64,000 bases of DNA from Eulemur rufifrons (taxonomy: Eukaryota > Chordata > Mammalia > Primates > Lemuridae). The translations under genes were made by a program, and so were the position numbers. Each line of letters begins with the position of its first letter. The first letter of the stretch is position 1. Below are positions 27,131 through 48,390 of this stretch, piece by piece. The stretch lies in assembly GCF_041146395.1 (NCBI RefSeq), contig NC_091000.1:15142501-15206500 (forward strand), read 5' to 3'. Under the pieces are notes generated by a model that was given only the letters and a program-made list of their open reading frames with translations, was not told where the DNA came from and searched no databases.

Positions 27131-27800
27131 TCTATAAATATTCTGTTTTCTTCTTCCCAGAATTATATAACCACCCCTGAGGAAGGATGTAAGATACAGC
27201 ATTTGTTAGTGGATCACCAGAGAGAGGAAGAGAGCAAAGATAAGACATCATTACAATACTACTTATGTGTTCCAGAGCATCGAACTATTCAGGCTTATTT
27301 TAAGAAATCTAATTTTTCTTGTCAGAAAGAGAAGTAGAAAAAGAATACTTGGAAAATAATTTTAAAATATTCATACTTTCCATAATTCCTCCTCCTTACC
27401 CAGATAAAATAACCAGGGAAATTAAGTTATTATTCTCTACTGGGAACTTAGAAGTCTGGATACTTACTGTCAGTGACAGGATGTCTCCATCCTCAGGGCC
27501 CTAGGATGGTACCATTCAAATCTAAACTCCTGCTTTCATTCCTGATGATACCTGTTGCTGCAAACGTTTTCAGAAATACGTCCAGAGTCCCTAACCTACT
27601 TCTAAGGACCCCAGGCCATATTTCTTCGCCAATTCCCCAATCCTAGGATGCATATGCATTTGTTCTAATTAGTGTAGGGTCTTTTGGTTATTATCATTCA
27701 TGATGCAGCTTAAATAGACCCTCTTTCACTAAACAGATGTTGAAAGTCACGTGAACACAAAGGCTCTGGAGTATTAAACTGGGCTCCAACTTACAGAATT
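27131..27800. other. 3' flank of TRIML2, nothing identified
   Basis: No gene or repeat recognised. This lies beyond the probable 3' end of TRIML2. Confidence 0.35.
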
Positions 27801-27802
27801 CT

Positions 27803-27808
27803 TTTATT
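27803..27808 (-). terminator. TRIML2: Probable TRIML2 polyadenylation signal
   Basis: On the minus strand this is AATAAA, about 155 bases after the TRIML2 stop codon. It is the first canonical hexamer noticed downstream of the gene. Use of this site is inferred. Confidence 0.55.
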
Positions 27809-27961
27809 GGATTACCTTATATAAATTATTTCACAAAGTTTTGCTTTTAACTCTCTGAGCTCCTGTGGTCTCAGGTTTCCCACACAGGGAGATTAAGGCT
27901 AACAGTAACATTACAAAAAGGAACATGATGGAGGGAGACGGTGAGAGTCTGAATTTGTGTC

Positions 27962-37710
<9,749 letters not shown>

Positions 37711-37902
37711 CCTTGCAGGTGCTCCTAGTCGAAGACCGGACTGTTTGTTTCTGATGTGGAATACTTCCCTGCACTCTGAACAGGAAAAGATTGGCAGGCT
37801 TCCTTCGTTTTCTGGAACAGGCACACTTGGCAACGTCAGGGTCCACAAAGACCCAAGGAAACAATCCACACTGATAGAGCAGGTCAGGGCACCCCAGACT
37901 CC
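37711..37902 (-). pseudogene. Decayed RING finger upstream of the TRIML2 start codon
   Basis: In frame with the TRIML2 start, from just after a TGA at 37905-37903, the codons read like a TRIM RING. The first part, LTCSISVDCFLG, is a mutated form of the usual 'LTC-P-I-C-LDYF' start. The end, FSCSECREVF, matches the last two RING cysteines, and a RING-to-B-box linker follows. The first cysteine (codon at 37881) and the last two are kept. The second is Ser and the third Leu, and the histidine position is lost. There is no ATG in this frame upstream of MSKRF, so it should not be translated except from a near-cognate codon. Confidence 0.7.
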
Positions 37903-38200
37903 TCAAATCTAACAGCCCTTTGGCAGCCACGTGCTTGGGGAAGGAGACAAACTTATGCCAGCGTTCTGAGATCAGAGGGGCTCTACCAAATCTTCTGACA
38001 ATCTCGAGCAACAGGCTGAAAATTAGTGACAAGTAGCAGGAAAAAAAAAAAGTGCTCAATAAAAGCACAGTTCTAATAAGCACCTGAGGAACTTCAGGAC
38101 CAGGGGGAGGAAACAGAGTACAAAGTCCATTGATAGAATTACAGATAAAAAAAAAAATCACAATTATCTGAAAAAGCTATTATTAGAATACTCCCTCCCT

Positions 38201-38215
38201 CCCCCCCCCCCCCCC
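38201..38215. repeat. Poly-C run
   Basis: Fifteen Cs after a CCCT-rich lead, upstream of TRIML2 coding exon 1. Confidence 0.9.
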
Positions 38216-38510
38216 GTTTTCCAAATACACATCTGTGTGAGGTCAGATTTTCTTTATATACTTCAACCAAAACAACTTATCGCAACAGATGGAATGCTGA
38301 AGCAGATATAAGAATATGGCTGTTCTGAATAAGCCATGGGTTAAAGAGATTTGCCAAACAATGAAACCAAGATAATTAAATTTTGTTTCAGAAAAAAAAA
38401 AAATTTTCATAAAAAATCATTTTATTATTTTAAGTGAATTAATAAATAATTTTAAAATGTAATTTTAATTTCTGTAGAGTAAAAATAGATTTTAACACAC
38501 ATAAATAAAA

Positions 38511-38832
38511 GCTTATTGGAGGCCAGGCATGGCAGCTCACACCTGTAATCCTAGCACCCTGGGAGGCTGAGGTGGGAGGATCACTTGAGGTCAGGAGTTC
38601 AAGACCAGCCTGAGCAAGAGTGACACTGTCTTTACTAAAAATAGAAAAATTAGCCAGGCATGGTGGCACTTGCCTGTAGTCCCAGCTACTCAGGAAGCTG
38701 AGGCAGTAGGATTGCTTGAACCCAGGAGTTGAGGTTGCTGTGAGCTAGGCTGATGCCATGGCACTCTAGCCCAGGCTAGAGTGAGACTCTGTCTCAAAAA
38801 AAAAAAAAAAAAAAAAAAAAAGGCTTATTGGA
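38511..38832 (+). mobile_element. Strepsirrhine Alu with target duplication
   Basis: The Alu body (38521-38822) carries 'CAGCCTGAGCAAGAG' and 'GTTGCTGTGAGCTAGGCTGA'. GCTTATTGGA flanks it at 38511-38520 and 38823-38832. Confidence 0.95.
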
Positions 38833-38879
38833 CTCTTCATCAATAACTTAAATGCAAAGGAATACTAAAATCAAAAAGG

Positions 38880-39960
38880 TGAAAATCTTGGCGTTAAAAG
38901 GCATATTCCCTACAATGGAATTGTAGATAAATGCATCTATAATTTTGGTGTGTTATGTTGGTTTCCCAACCACAAGGGTCATACAATTTTGCACTCCAGG
39001 CAACATATGAGAAAGGTATTAAACATTTGGATTATTGCCCACCAGCTGGGGTGAGAAATAGTATCTTCATATATTTTCAACTTTCACTTATTTTACTATG
39101 TGTAAAGCTTTTATTTTCATATGCTTAAGAACCACTTTTATTTCTTTTGCTGTGAACCCTACGGTCAAGCCTCTTATTTTCTTCTTTCAGGTTTTTGGAC
39201 TTTGTTTTCTGGTCAATTTTAAAAGATATTTGTAGATCTAAAAGAGTAGCTTCATAAGTTCTTGATTCTTTGCTAAAAGGAAAAAAAAAAAAAGAGTAGC
39301 TCCTTGTATATTATAAAAATTGCAAATATTTTCTATTTATTTGTTTGAATATGCTCTAATTTTTTCTTCTGCTTGGCTTTCAACTCCCCAGTAGCTTCCC
39401 TGCTCTTGCCTCCCTAAACATGTCCAGAGTGACTCCCCTGAGGCACCAAAATAAAGAAATTCAATTCAAATTTTCCTTGAGTTCCCAGCAAGATAACGTT
39501 GTACACCGTGCCCTTTCTCCTGGAACATTTACTTCTCTTGTCTACTAACATCCTGCAGCGGATGTCCGTCCTACTGACTGGTCCGGTTCCCAATCGAGAT
39601 TTCTGCCTCTGCCTCCTTTTGAACCTCTGAATCTAGGGTGCTCCAGGGTTCAGTCCTACAGTCTCTCCCTAGGTAATCTCATTCATTTCCAAAGATTTAA
39701 GTTTCACTTTCCAATTTAAATCTCCCTGCTGGACACAGAGGTCTCAGCTCTTTTGCAACTGAATGTCTAAATAAGCACCTCAAATTAACATCTAAAACTA
39801 CTCTGGATCTACACTACTCAATTTGAAATACCTTCCCATTACTCACACCCTTATTTTATTTTCTTTGTAGCTGCTTTAATCTAAGAACAAATTTAATTGT
39901 GTGTCACTTTCCATCCACAAAAGTTCCTTAGGCGCACAAAAAAATAATTCTAAAGGTATT
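38880..39960. other. Old LINE debris, gene-free
   Basis: The stretch 38880-39100 looks like antisense L1 debris. From about 39480 to 39830 the text ('GACACAGAGGTCTCAGCTC', 'CTCAAATTAACATCTAAAAC') looks L2-like. No gene was recognised. Confidence 0.35.
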
Positions 39961-39961
39961 C

Positions 39962-40570
39962 CGCTGGGCGTAGTGGCTCATGTCAGTAACCCTAGCACAT
40001 TGGGTGGCAGAGGCGGCGGGAGGATCGCTTGAGGTCAGGAGTTTTTTGTTTTTTGTTTTTTAAGACAGAGCTGTCGCCCTGGGTAGTGTTTAGCGGCATC
40101 ATCATAACTCACAGCAACCTCCAACTCCCGGGCTCAAGCAATCCTCCTGCCTCAGCCTCCCGAGTGGCTGGGACTACAGGCAAGCACCACGACGGCCGGC
40201 TCATTTTTCTATTTTTAGAGAGACGGGGCCTCGCTCTTGTTCAGGCTGATCCCAAACTCCTGAGCTCAAGCGCTCCTCCCTTCTCGGCCTCCCAGAGTGC
40301 TGGGATTACAGGTGTGAGCACCACGCCCAGCCCTGAGGTCAGGTGTATGTGACCAGCCTGAGCAAGAGTCAGAGTCTGTCTCTACCAAAAATAGGAAAAC
40401 TAGCCGGGCGTTGGGGCGCGCGCCTCCGGGCCCAGCTACTAGGAAAGCTGAGGCAGGAGCATGGCTTGAACCCAGGAGTTGGACGTTGCAGTCACCTACA
40501 TGACACCGCTGCACACTACCCCCGTGACAGAGTGAGACCCCGACTCAAAAAAAAACAAAAAAAAAAACCC
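39962..40570 (+). mobile_element. Alu (outer), interrupted by a second Alu
   Basis: A sense Alu runs from 'CTGGGCGTAGTGGCTCATGT' to 40041, is interrupted, and resumes at 40334 with 'TGTGACCAGCCTGAGCAAGA'. It ends in an A-rich tail near 40546-40567. Confidence 0.93.
40042..40333 (-). mobile_element. Alu (inner), antisense, inserted in an Alu
   Basis: Full antisense Alu with a T-rich tail at 40042-40061. The outer Alu's TGAGGTCAGGAG (40030-40041) is repeated as TGAGGTCAGGTG (40334-40345), a 12-base target duplication with one mismatch. Confidence 0.95.
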
Positions 40571-40800
40571 AAAACCATATTTTATGTCAAACCAGCAAAA
40601 ATTTAAGGTGAAATCAGAGAAGGACAGTACAGAGATTAAATATTCTTACAAAAACCAAGAGAAAGGACTGTCGAAGCACAATGCCTCCCCAGGATGTGCT
40701 AAATTCATATCTACCCTTATTTATTTTTTTTTTCCTAATTTTTTTCTTTGCCCTGCCTCTGGCTTCCCCACTTATTCTTTTATCCTGACATGTATACACA

Positions 40801-40854
40801 TGTATGTGTGTGTGTATATATAAAATACATATATATATATATATATATATATAC
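40801..40854. repeat. (TG)n/(TA)n tract
   Basis: TGTGTGTG followed by a long run of alternating AT ending near 40852. Confidence 0.9.
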
Positions 40855-41109
40855 AAGCTTCCATAGATATTAAGATCACGTTTAGGAATTTAAAGAAAGC
40901 CATGATTAAGAAAGAAAACCATGATATATAGAGGAAAGCTCACTTACTTTCTTTGTTGTAATCCTGGGTATTTTCCTCTAGGGAAAGTAGCTGCAACTAT
41001 GGAAAGTGAAGACCTTTCAGCACTTCTGTTGCTCCCTCAGCCCCTCCCTCCACCACCAGGGAGGCATCTGTGAAATTTCAAATCGTATTTGTACAATTAA
41101 TCTACTGAC

Positions 41110-41245
41110 AGTGATTATCAGACTCTCATTGAGCTTTGGAATCACCTGAGTTTATTAAGATGCAGATTTCTTGGTCCCAGCCCCCAGGGGCTCTGATTAA
41201 ATAGATTAGGGTGGGGTCCCTGAATTTACAACTCTAAAGAGGCTC
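41110..41245 (+). mobile_element. hAT-type MER5-like element
   Basis: 'TTTGGAATCACCTGAGTTTA', 'GATGCAGATTTCTTGGTCCC', 'TAGATTAGGGTGGGGTCCCT': the layout of MER5-like elements. Confidence 0.6.
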
Positions 41246-42255
41246 CCAGAAACTGCAGAACAGCCCTGACTCTGGATCTGGAATTTCAATCTTTTTGGGT
41301 GAGTGAATAACTTGTTCTTTGTTCTCTCCCCAGTGCCTTGTACGGTGGATGCCCAAAGCATCCAGCCCTTTAAGTATTTTTTTAGATGATTCTCAACCAT
41401 ACGCTGACAATTTCACAGGAAGAAAGCCTTCAAATTAATACTCTAAAATATCATTGTGTTTTCTCCTTTAGCCATACCATTTTATCTTAAGCTGTTAAAC
41501 ATCTTTACTAGAGAATAATAATGCCTTACTTCATGGTTAATGTCCAGAATGTTTGCTGAAGGAAGTGATCATTCCATTATTGGTAGATAGGAAAATCAGG
41601 AGTAAAGATAAATGCCTGACTGTGGAATTTGTCCCTGCCTGGAGGTCAAGGGACAATCTCAAATAGTTCATATTTGGCCTCAGTGAAGAGGAAATCTGCA
41701 CAGCTTCCTAAGTTTTGTAGTTCTGTCCCCTGAAAGATTTTTATTGAATCAATCAATCAATCACGCTGCTAATTAAACCAGTGATTTTTTTCCCCCCACT
41801 GCTGACAGGATAATGAAAATTCTTCTGCCTGGTTATCTGATCTTTCAAAACTTTGTCCTTCCCTATGGAATCTCAAGCACACCCTTTCTCGTATCTCAAT
41901 ATTCCACACCTACTCCCATTTCCAACTCCTAATTCCTCAGTCTTCTAGGAATGGACCACTTTCATTCCTGTGTGTCCCCCGCTCCTCAGCCAGGCCAGCC
42001 TCCTTTTTTACTCTTTGCTTTTTTTCTATCCAGTCTTTCTTTCTCTTCCAACTCTCGGTATAGCCAACATCTGTGAAGATGTCCCTTATTCTATCACTTA
42101 TTCTTACCATCCTCTGAGCTTCATAATTCATAACTCTTGAGTTTATTCATTCTGATAGGCAACCTAAATAATCTTTGCATCAAAGGACACGTTCTCATGT
42201 TGTGAAGTCTCTTAAAGCCTATTGGCTTCAAGGTAAATAAATTATTAATTCTAGA
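41246..42255. other. Gene-free stretch, nothing identified
   Basis: No gene or nameable repeat. There is a short (AATC)n-like run at about 41747-41762. Confidence 0.35.
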
Positions 42256-42259
42256 CGAT

Positions 42260-42480
42260 TCAATATTTTAAGATAATTCTAAAAACAATGCAAAAAAGCA
42301 TGCTAAACTCTTCCTATATTCCACAGTCCTGTAAGGGAGGTAGTATCAGAATACATCTACAGCTGGCAAAGCACAGAGGATGTAATTGAGCACGAGCATT
42401 GGGTGCAGAAAATTGCAGGTGTGGGATTTGAATCCCAGCCAGTCTGGTGCCAAATTTCATAATCCTTCCCTACTATACTA
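42260..42480 (+). mobile_element. MIR-like SINE fragment
   Basis: 'GCTGGCAAAGCACAGAGG' and 'GGGATTTGAATCCCAGCCAG' are in the order of a MIR 3' half. Diverged. Confidence 0.45.
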
Positions 42481-44040
42481 CCCTGCCCAATTAAGTGTTA
42501 AGCAAATGTTTTGCCAATTTATTTTAAAAAAAAAGATACCTCAAATTTGTATTAAAATTTATCATGAGATGCTTTCATAGGGCTAGAATAATAACATAGG
42601 GAACACAGATCAGTTTAATGTGTTAGATTTTTTTACACAGGAAACCTTTTGATTAAAAAAATTGCTGAAGAAGTGTGATTTTTTTTCACTGTCAAAGAAC
42701 AAATAAAATTATAAATGAGTCACGGTTCTCATGACTTATCTCATGAACTTTTAACAGTCCTCTCAAGAAAATGGAAACAAACAGGAAATTATAGAAAAGT
42801 AGTAAAGATCGTATGTTGAAGTCAGATTTTATGGCTATATTTCTTTATAAAAAGTTTTTTATGAACACAAATATGTTAGCAAACATTTTAAGACTAAATA
42901 AACCTGTTTCTGCTGTCCAAGCCCTGTAAAAATCCTGTTTTCTAAATTTAGTAGTTTACACATCTGTCTGTGTTTACAGGCTTCTTCAGATTTTTTTTCC
43001 AAAAACTTAATAATTCCCATGGAAATTTGCAAATAATTTTAGATGATCATCCCTCTTGGAGGTATGGGAGGATAAATTTGGCAGAAATATCAATGGGTTG
43101 TATATACTAATCACAGTTTATATGATGTACATATGAACAAAAATGTTTCCTTCATATTATTAAATCTTATATTTGACTAGTGTTGATGCTAGCTTAAATG
43201 CATCCTCTGATTATTACCAAGTCAGTATATCTAATACTTGAAATTACTGTTAGAATAATTGAATGCCTGATTTGTCAATGCTTTCCTAGAAGTAGTGGGT
43301 AGAACATACGAATTAAACATTTCGGTGATTACTATTTTGAAAGAAAGTAAATAGTACTGTTACTGCCAATTAATTTATTCTTTAGCCTGAAACTATTTCC
43401 ATGGGCATTATGATTCTAATTATAAACTCCATGGAGGATAATAATTATCTATTATTCTACCAGCTTATTGTAAAGGTCCCTGACTCCTAATTCAGATCTT
43501 GGTTTTGTTTTTATTTTCTTCGGTGGGTTAAAAGAAGTTTCCTTTTTAAAGGGCTGTGGGCTGGGCAGATAGTTAATGGTTCAGGATCTCTGTGTATACG
43601 GTGAGAATGAAAAAGAAGACAGGATGCACAGTCCTGGCAAACAAGGAGTGGGGTGGCTGATAGCATCGTACCCCCCTCCTTGTTTGTACCAAGCTTTGTT
43701 TGAGGAACTCATATTAATACTAAAGAATTGGGATAATAGAAATTACAGTGGTGTCCACGCCAAACATTTCAGCAATTATAAATCCTCACTGAAGAAAGAG
43801 ATATTCTTTCTACTCAAGGATATTTTACAGACACCTCTTTCTTAGTCATGATTCTCTCCCATAGGCATGTCCCAAAAGTGCATTCCAGAGGTTTAAGGTT
43901 CTGAGTCCCCATGATGGCGCGATCATCAACTCTGTGAAGATGGTCTATCGTGTCCTGCTGACACCTCTATTAACCGCACTCTTCAAATCGGGAGACACAG
44001 TGAGATATGGGCTCTGGTTTCTCATTCAAGGTTCTATCCA
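42481..44040. other. Gene-free AT-rich stretch, nothing identified
   Basis: No gene, motif-bearing frame or repeat that I can name. Confidence 0.35.
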
Positions 44041-44044
44041 CTGG

Positions 44045-44525
44045 TATATCAGTCAGGGTTCTCCAGAGATTGAATCAATAGGATATACAAGAGGGGGGAA
44101 TTGGCTTACTCAGTTATGGAGGCTGTGAAGTCCCGAGATGCACAATCTGCAAGCTGGAGCCCCGGGATGCTAGTGGCTCATCGAGGTCAAGTCCAAAGGC
44201 CTCAGGACCCGGGAAGCTGATGCACCCTGGAGTCCAAAGGCCGGGGAGCCAGGAGTTCTGCTGTCCGAGGACAGGACAGGAAGTATATCCCAGCTCCAGA
44301 AAATAGACACTAATGTTAGCCTTTATTGTTTTTGTTCTCTCCGGGGCCCTAGACGGAATGATATCTGCCCACATTGAGGGCGGAGCTTGCCCACCTCATC
44401 CACTCAGATTCACATGCTAATCTCCTCTGAAATACCCCCATGGTCACACCCAAAAATAATGCTTCACCAGGTTTCTGGGTAGTCCTTAATCCACTCATGT
44501 TGACAATGAAAATCAATCATCACAC
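44045..44525 (-). mobile_element. ERVL/MaLR-type LTR, antisense
   Basis: 'CAGTCAGGGTTCTCCAGAGA', 'TTATGGAGGCTGTGAAGTCC', 'CCCAAAAATAATGCTTCACC' and 'GACAATGAAAATCAATCATC' follow the antisense order of a common mammalian ERVL-class LTR. No internal sequence. Confidence 0.65.
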
Positions 44526-45561
44526 TTGGGAAGAAAAAAAATGTCCTAGCCCCCCCTGTAGCAAGGTATGGAAACGTCCTTATGTTCTGCCACTAGGATC
44601 TATGATAAAGTTTTATGTGACTTCGAAGTAGTGTCTTAAAAGGAGAAGGTGTACCCCTCTCCCCTCCAGCCGGCCTTCGCCGTGAACACAATGGTAGGAA
44701 CCAGGTCATCAAACATCCCACAAGATGAAAGCTACCTGTGTCAGAGAAACAAGAAACAAGAGTCAGGCTCCTGGAGTTCACTGTGCCTGCCAGATAGTAA
44801 ATGAGTAAAGTAAACTTGCACCCTATTTAAGCGACCATTACTTTGTTTTTTACTGTCACTCATAGCTGAAGCTAACTCTAACACCTTGACTTTCCCAAAG
44901 TTAAGATGTGGAACAGCTTCATATGGGATTTATTTTGGGGAGGGAGAGGCAGTGCTGGGGATGGGAGGGGGCTGAGGAACAGGAGATGGAGCTTTGGGAG
45001 GAGCAGTGTTAGTTGTGGAGAAGAACTCAGACCAGCTCTGCCTTCTAGATTATTTGGCTTTAACGACAAATGACCACAATGTATGTAACCTGCAAACCAA
45101 AAGCATTTTCTCAAAACTGATAGTTCCTGGAAAGGGGGACAATAGGAGGAAAGCAATATTTATATCTAAGTCCTGTGTGCCAGGAACACTTTCATTTGCT
45201 CTTAGTCCTTCATGGGTAAGCCTTGGTGTTTTAGCTGCTCCAAGCTTGGTAGGAAAGCGATAGAACCACTGTGACTCCAGGCCCATGTTCTCGCTAAGAC
45301 AGCTCAACTGCACCACTGCAGAGCGAGCATCCGCTGAAAATCCTCGCATCCATCCTAACCATCCTTGCTGCACACTTGAGCCTTCTCAAAACCACCTTGG
45401 GAAAGTTAATAATCTTGGAACGGTGCCTGTGCACAAAGCCAAAGTTACTCTGTTGAGGTAATGCCAAGGAAATTGTGTTTTGTTTTGTTTTTTTCTTATT
45501 CGCTTCCCTCATTGGACACCTTCAATAAGTAAGTTCTCCCTTAGATACAGGGAGACTGAGA
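44526..45561. other. Gene-free stretch, nothing identified
   Basis: Overlapping open frames on both strands at 44.9-45.4 kb carry no domain motif and look like chance. Confidence 0.35.
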
Positions 45562-46130
45562 CTGGACCCTGGTGGACAGAATTCTGAGAAGCCCCCAAGA
45601 TTCTCGTCCCCTAGTACAAATACACCTTCTCCCAGTTTTTCAAAGGAGCACTAATCTGGGTGCGGATGTGAGGAGTTTTACAGATCTGACCAGGGTCTCA
45701 AATCGGTTGACTTTAAGATAGGGAAGATTACCCTAGTTAGGCCTGACCTACTCAAATGAGCCCCTAAAAACGACTGTGCTTCTCGTGGTAGGAAAGATTC
45801 AGCTGAGGTACTGGTGGCTTGGGAGATGGCTGGGGGCACGTAGCATGGATCTGAGAGTGGCCCCTGGGAGCTGAGAGCACCCCCCACCTGCCAGTCAGCC
45901 AGTCCTATAACTTCAAGACACTGAATTCTGTCAATGGTCTAAACAAGCCTAGAAGACGACCTCAAACTTAAGACAATACATCCTGGCTAACCTTCTGAGA
46001 CTCTGAGCAGAGAACCCAGCCATGGCAAGCTGGATTTCTGACCTATGGAACTGCGAGCTCATAAATGCATATTGTTTTCAGATGCTGTTTGTGGCCATTT
46101 GTTACAAAGCAATAGAAAACTGATACAGAC
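45562..46130 (+). mobile_element. ERVL/MaLR-type LTR
   Basis: 'GGACAGAATTCTGAGAAGCC', 'GTAGGAAAGATTCAGCTGAG' and 'AACTGCGAGCTCATAAATGC' then 'GTTACAAAGCAATAGAAAAC' match the order of a MaLR/ERVL LTR, with a degenerate polyadenylation word near the right end. Confidence 0.6.
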
Positions 46131-47370
46131 ACTTACTTCCCTGAACTGCTGCTTGGTGCCTGAGGGGAGAAAGAAATAGGGTTAGAGATGGATTCTCCAA
46201 GCAACTCCTGCATCTCATATTGAATTCAGAAAACAAATCAAGAATTCTATTTTAACACAAAATTATTTTATTAGACCAGAATGATAGCCTCAAGACAAAC
46301 CTAGAATAGTTTTGACACAGAATTTAACCTAGAAAGAAAATATACTCAGTTGAGATGTTTTTCATGACAAAAGAACAAGATTTACCCGTTCCCCTACAAG
46401 GGAGCAACCCCTACCTGCATCAGAAAGTCATTAGAGGATACGAAGTTTTTACTTTTCAAAGATTCACCTACTTATCTCTATACCTGTCCACATAAGACAG
46501 TGAACCAAATTTCTTCACATCTTCAGTTAAATGAGCATGAATTGCTATGGGTTTCAGTTTTTTTCTGACCAGATTCTGCATCAGCATCCCCTGTAGAGTA
46601 GCCTCCTGCAGAGGTGGACAGATTCTTGCATCTGACTTTTTATTTTGCTCCCACTTCTCACGCATTCATGAGAGGCTTCCTGTTTGACCATTAGTAGTTA
46701 ACTGTATAAATCCATGTTGGTAGAAGTTAGTGGCACGCCCCCTTCTCAGTCTTATAAAGGCCAGTAACAGGTCCTTACAGATTCTTACCAGTGGCTTTCC
46801 ACTTTAAGAAGTGAAATCCTTCTTCTAAGGGAATCTTACAGAGAACCACAACATACAGATAGAAGTCGAGCTTATCCAGCCCTCTGTTGATCCAACAGCT
46901 ACCTGGTGCCTGTCTCCGTCTCTGCATGCACAGACTGTTAGAGTGCAACCATGTGGGAAAAAATATACATGTGGTCCTTACCCCCTGGGGCAGTTTTTCT
47001 AGCTTGTAGGTGGCTGTGTCAGTTTAGTGAATTACGACGAGCTTTACAGAACAGAAGGTTCAGCGTGCCTTTTCCACAGCACGGCTAACAGTGCTCCAGG
47101 AGCTGCATGTCCCCAGTCAGGCCAGAGCCTTTCTTACCGTGGGTCATGGTCAGCAGTCTGAGCGCCACCAGCCTAAGAGAGTTACAGTCCAATGCAAGAG
47201 AATCAAAAAATAAACTGCAACACTAAGGCCATGAATGAGAGGTACAAAGGACTATGAGGCTTATATCTCAGAGGCGGAATTTAATTATCCAAGGAGATCT
47301 GGAAATGCTTCCCTAGGCAGCTCAAGCTCAGGAGGCAGGAAATGTGTGTGCGCGCGCGTGTGCGTGTGTG

Positions 47371-47403
<33 letters not shown>

Positions 47404-48225
47404 GGACAGGGGGATGGGGAAAGCAAAGATGCCCTTCACTCCGAGATCCTTCATCAGTCCCTAAGACTCATTTTTGGAGGAAATCATCGCTGGGCAAATA
47501 GATAAATGAAACCAATGTTCTTTAAGATGATTGTTGGTTTGAAGGAAAAGCAATTACCAAGTACAGGACAAATACATCCTCTGTTTCCTCCTATCATCTA
47601 GCTGTGTCTTCTGTCTTGTTCCTTCAAAACTTTTAAGGTTTTGAAAAATTTAGTGTTTTACATGGTGGTTTCCATGGCTCCATCGTGAGCCTTCCTATAT
47701 ATCATGTGAATTTATATAGAAGGTAGGGATGCCACCAAGGCAGTATTTTTATACTATCTGGAAGTTTTGAATTTATAAAGCCAAACTCAAAAGTAGGCTT
47801 CCTTAAACTTTTGAGTGAGTTTAGTCTTGTTATATAATTATAGCAAATTTTACCACTCAAAGGGCCTTATGTTTGGTCTCATTTATAAAGCCATACCATT
47901 TCATATAGTTAGGCCATAGTTATCAATTTAACATACTGTCTTTAAATACTTCAATTATCTGACTTAGAAAAACCTCTCTCAGCATGAAATTCTTATAAGT
48001 GGATAAATCAGGCTTATAAAAATAGTGAACCTGAAATTCTTAAGCATTGCAATGCTTTGTATATATTTAGATCTCTACTTAGAATTTAGAATGACGTTTA
48101 GACTGACAAATCTAAATCAATGACTCAATTATATGTTTTAAATTGGAGTTATATGGCTGTTTCTACAAGCCAGGTTCTCCTAAACATTACCAACAATACT
48201 GAATAGATTTTTACATATTCAAAAT
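46131..48225. other. Gene-free stretch with one unassigned open frame
   Basis: A minus-strand frame at 46665-46468 (ATG start, 65 codons, rich in K, E and R) reads as plausible protein but matches no family I know and has no obvious splice partners. Nothing else was identified apart from the microsatellite at 47345-47402. Confidence 0.3.
47345..47402. repeat. (TG)n microsatellite with CG interruptions
   Basis: TGTGTGCGCGCGCG passes into a pure TG run. Confidence 0.95.
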
Positions 48226-48228
48226 TAT

Positions 48229-48390
48229 GGGCCAGGTGTGCACCTGTAATCCTAGGACTTTTGGAGGCTGAGGCAGGAGGATCACTTGAAGCCAGGAGTT
48301 TGAGGTTGCTGTGAGCTATGATCATGCCACAGTACTCTAGCCCAGGCAACAAAGCAAGACCCTGTCTCAAAAAAAAAAAAAAAAAAAAAG
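48229..48390 (+). mobile_element. Internally deleted Alu
   Basis: 'GGGCCAGGTGTGCACCTGTA' joins left-arm start sequence to 'GGAGTTTGAGGTTGCTGTGA' of the right arm. It has an A-tail at 48368-48390. The middle is missing. Confidence 0.85.
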
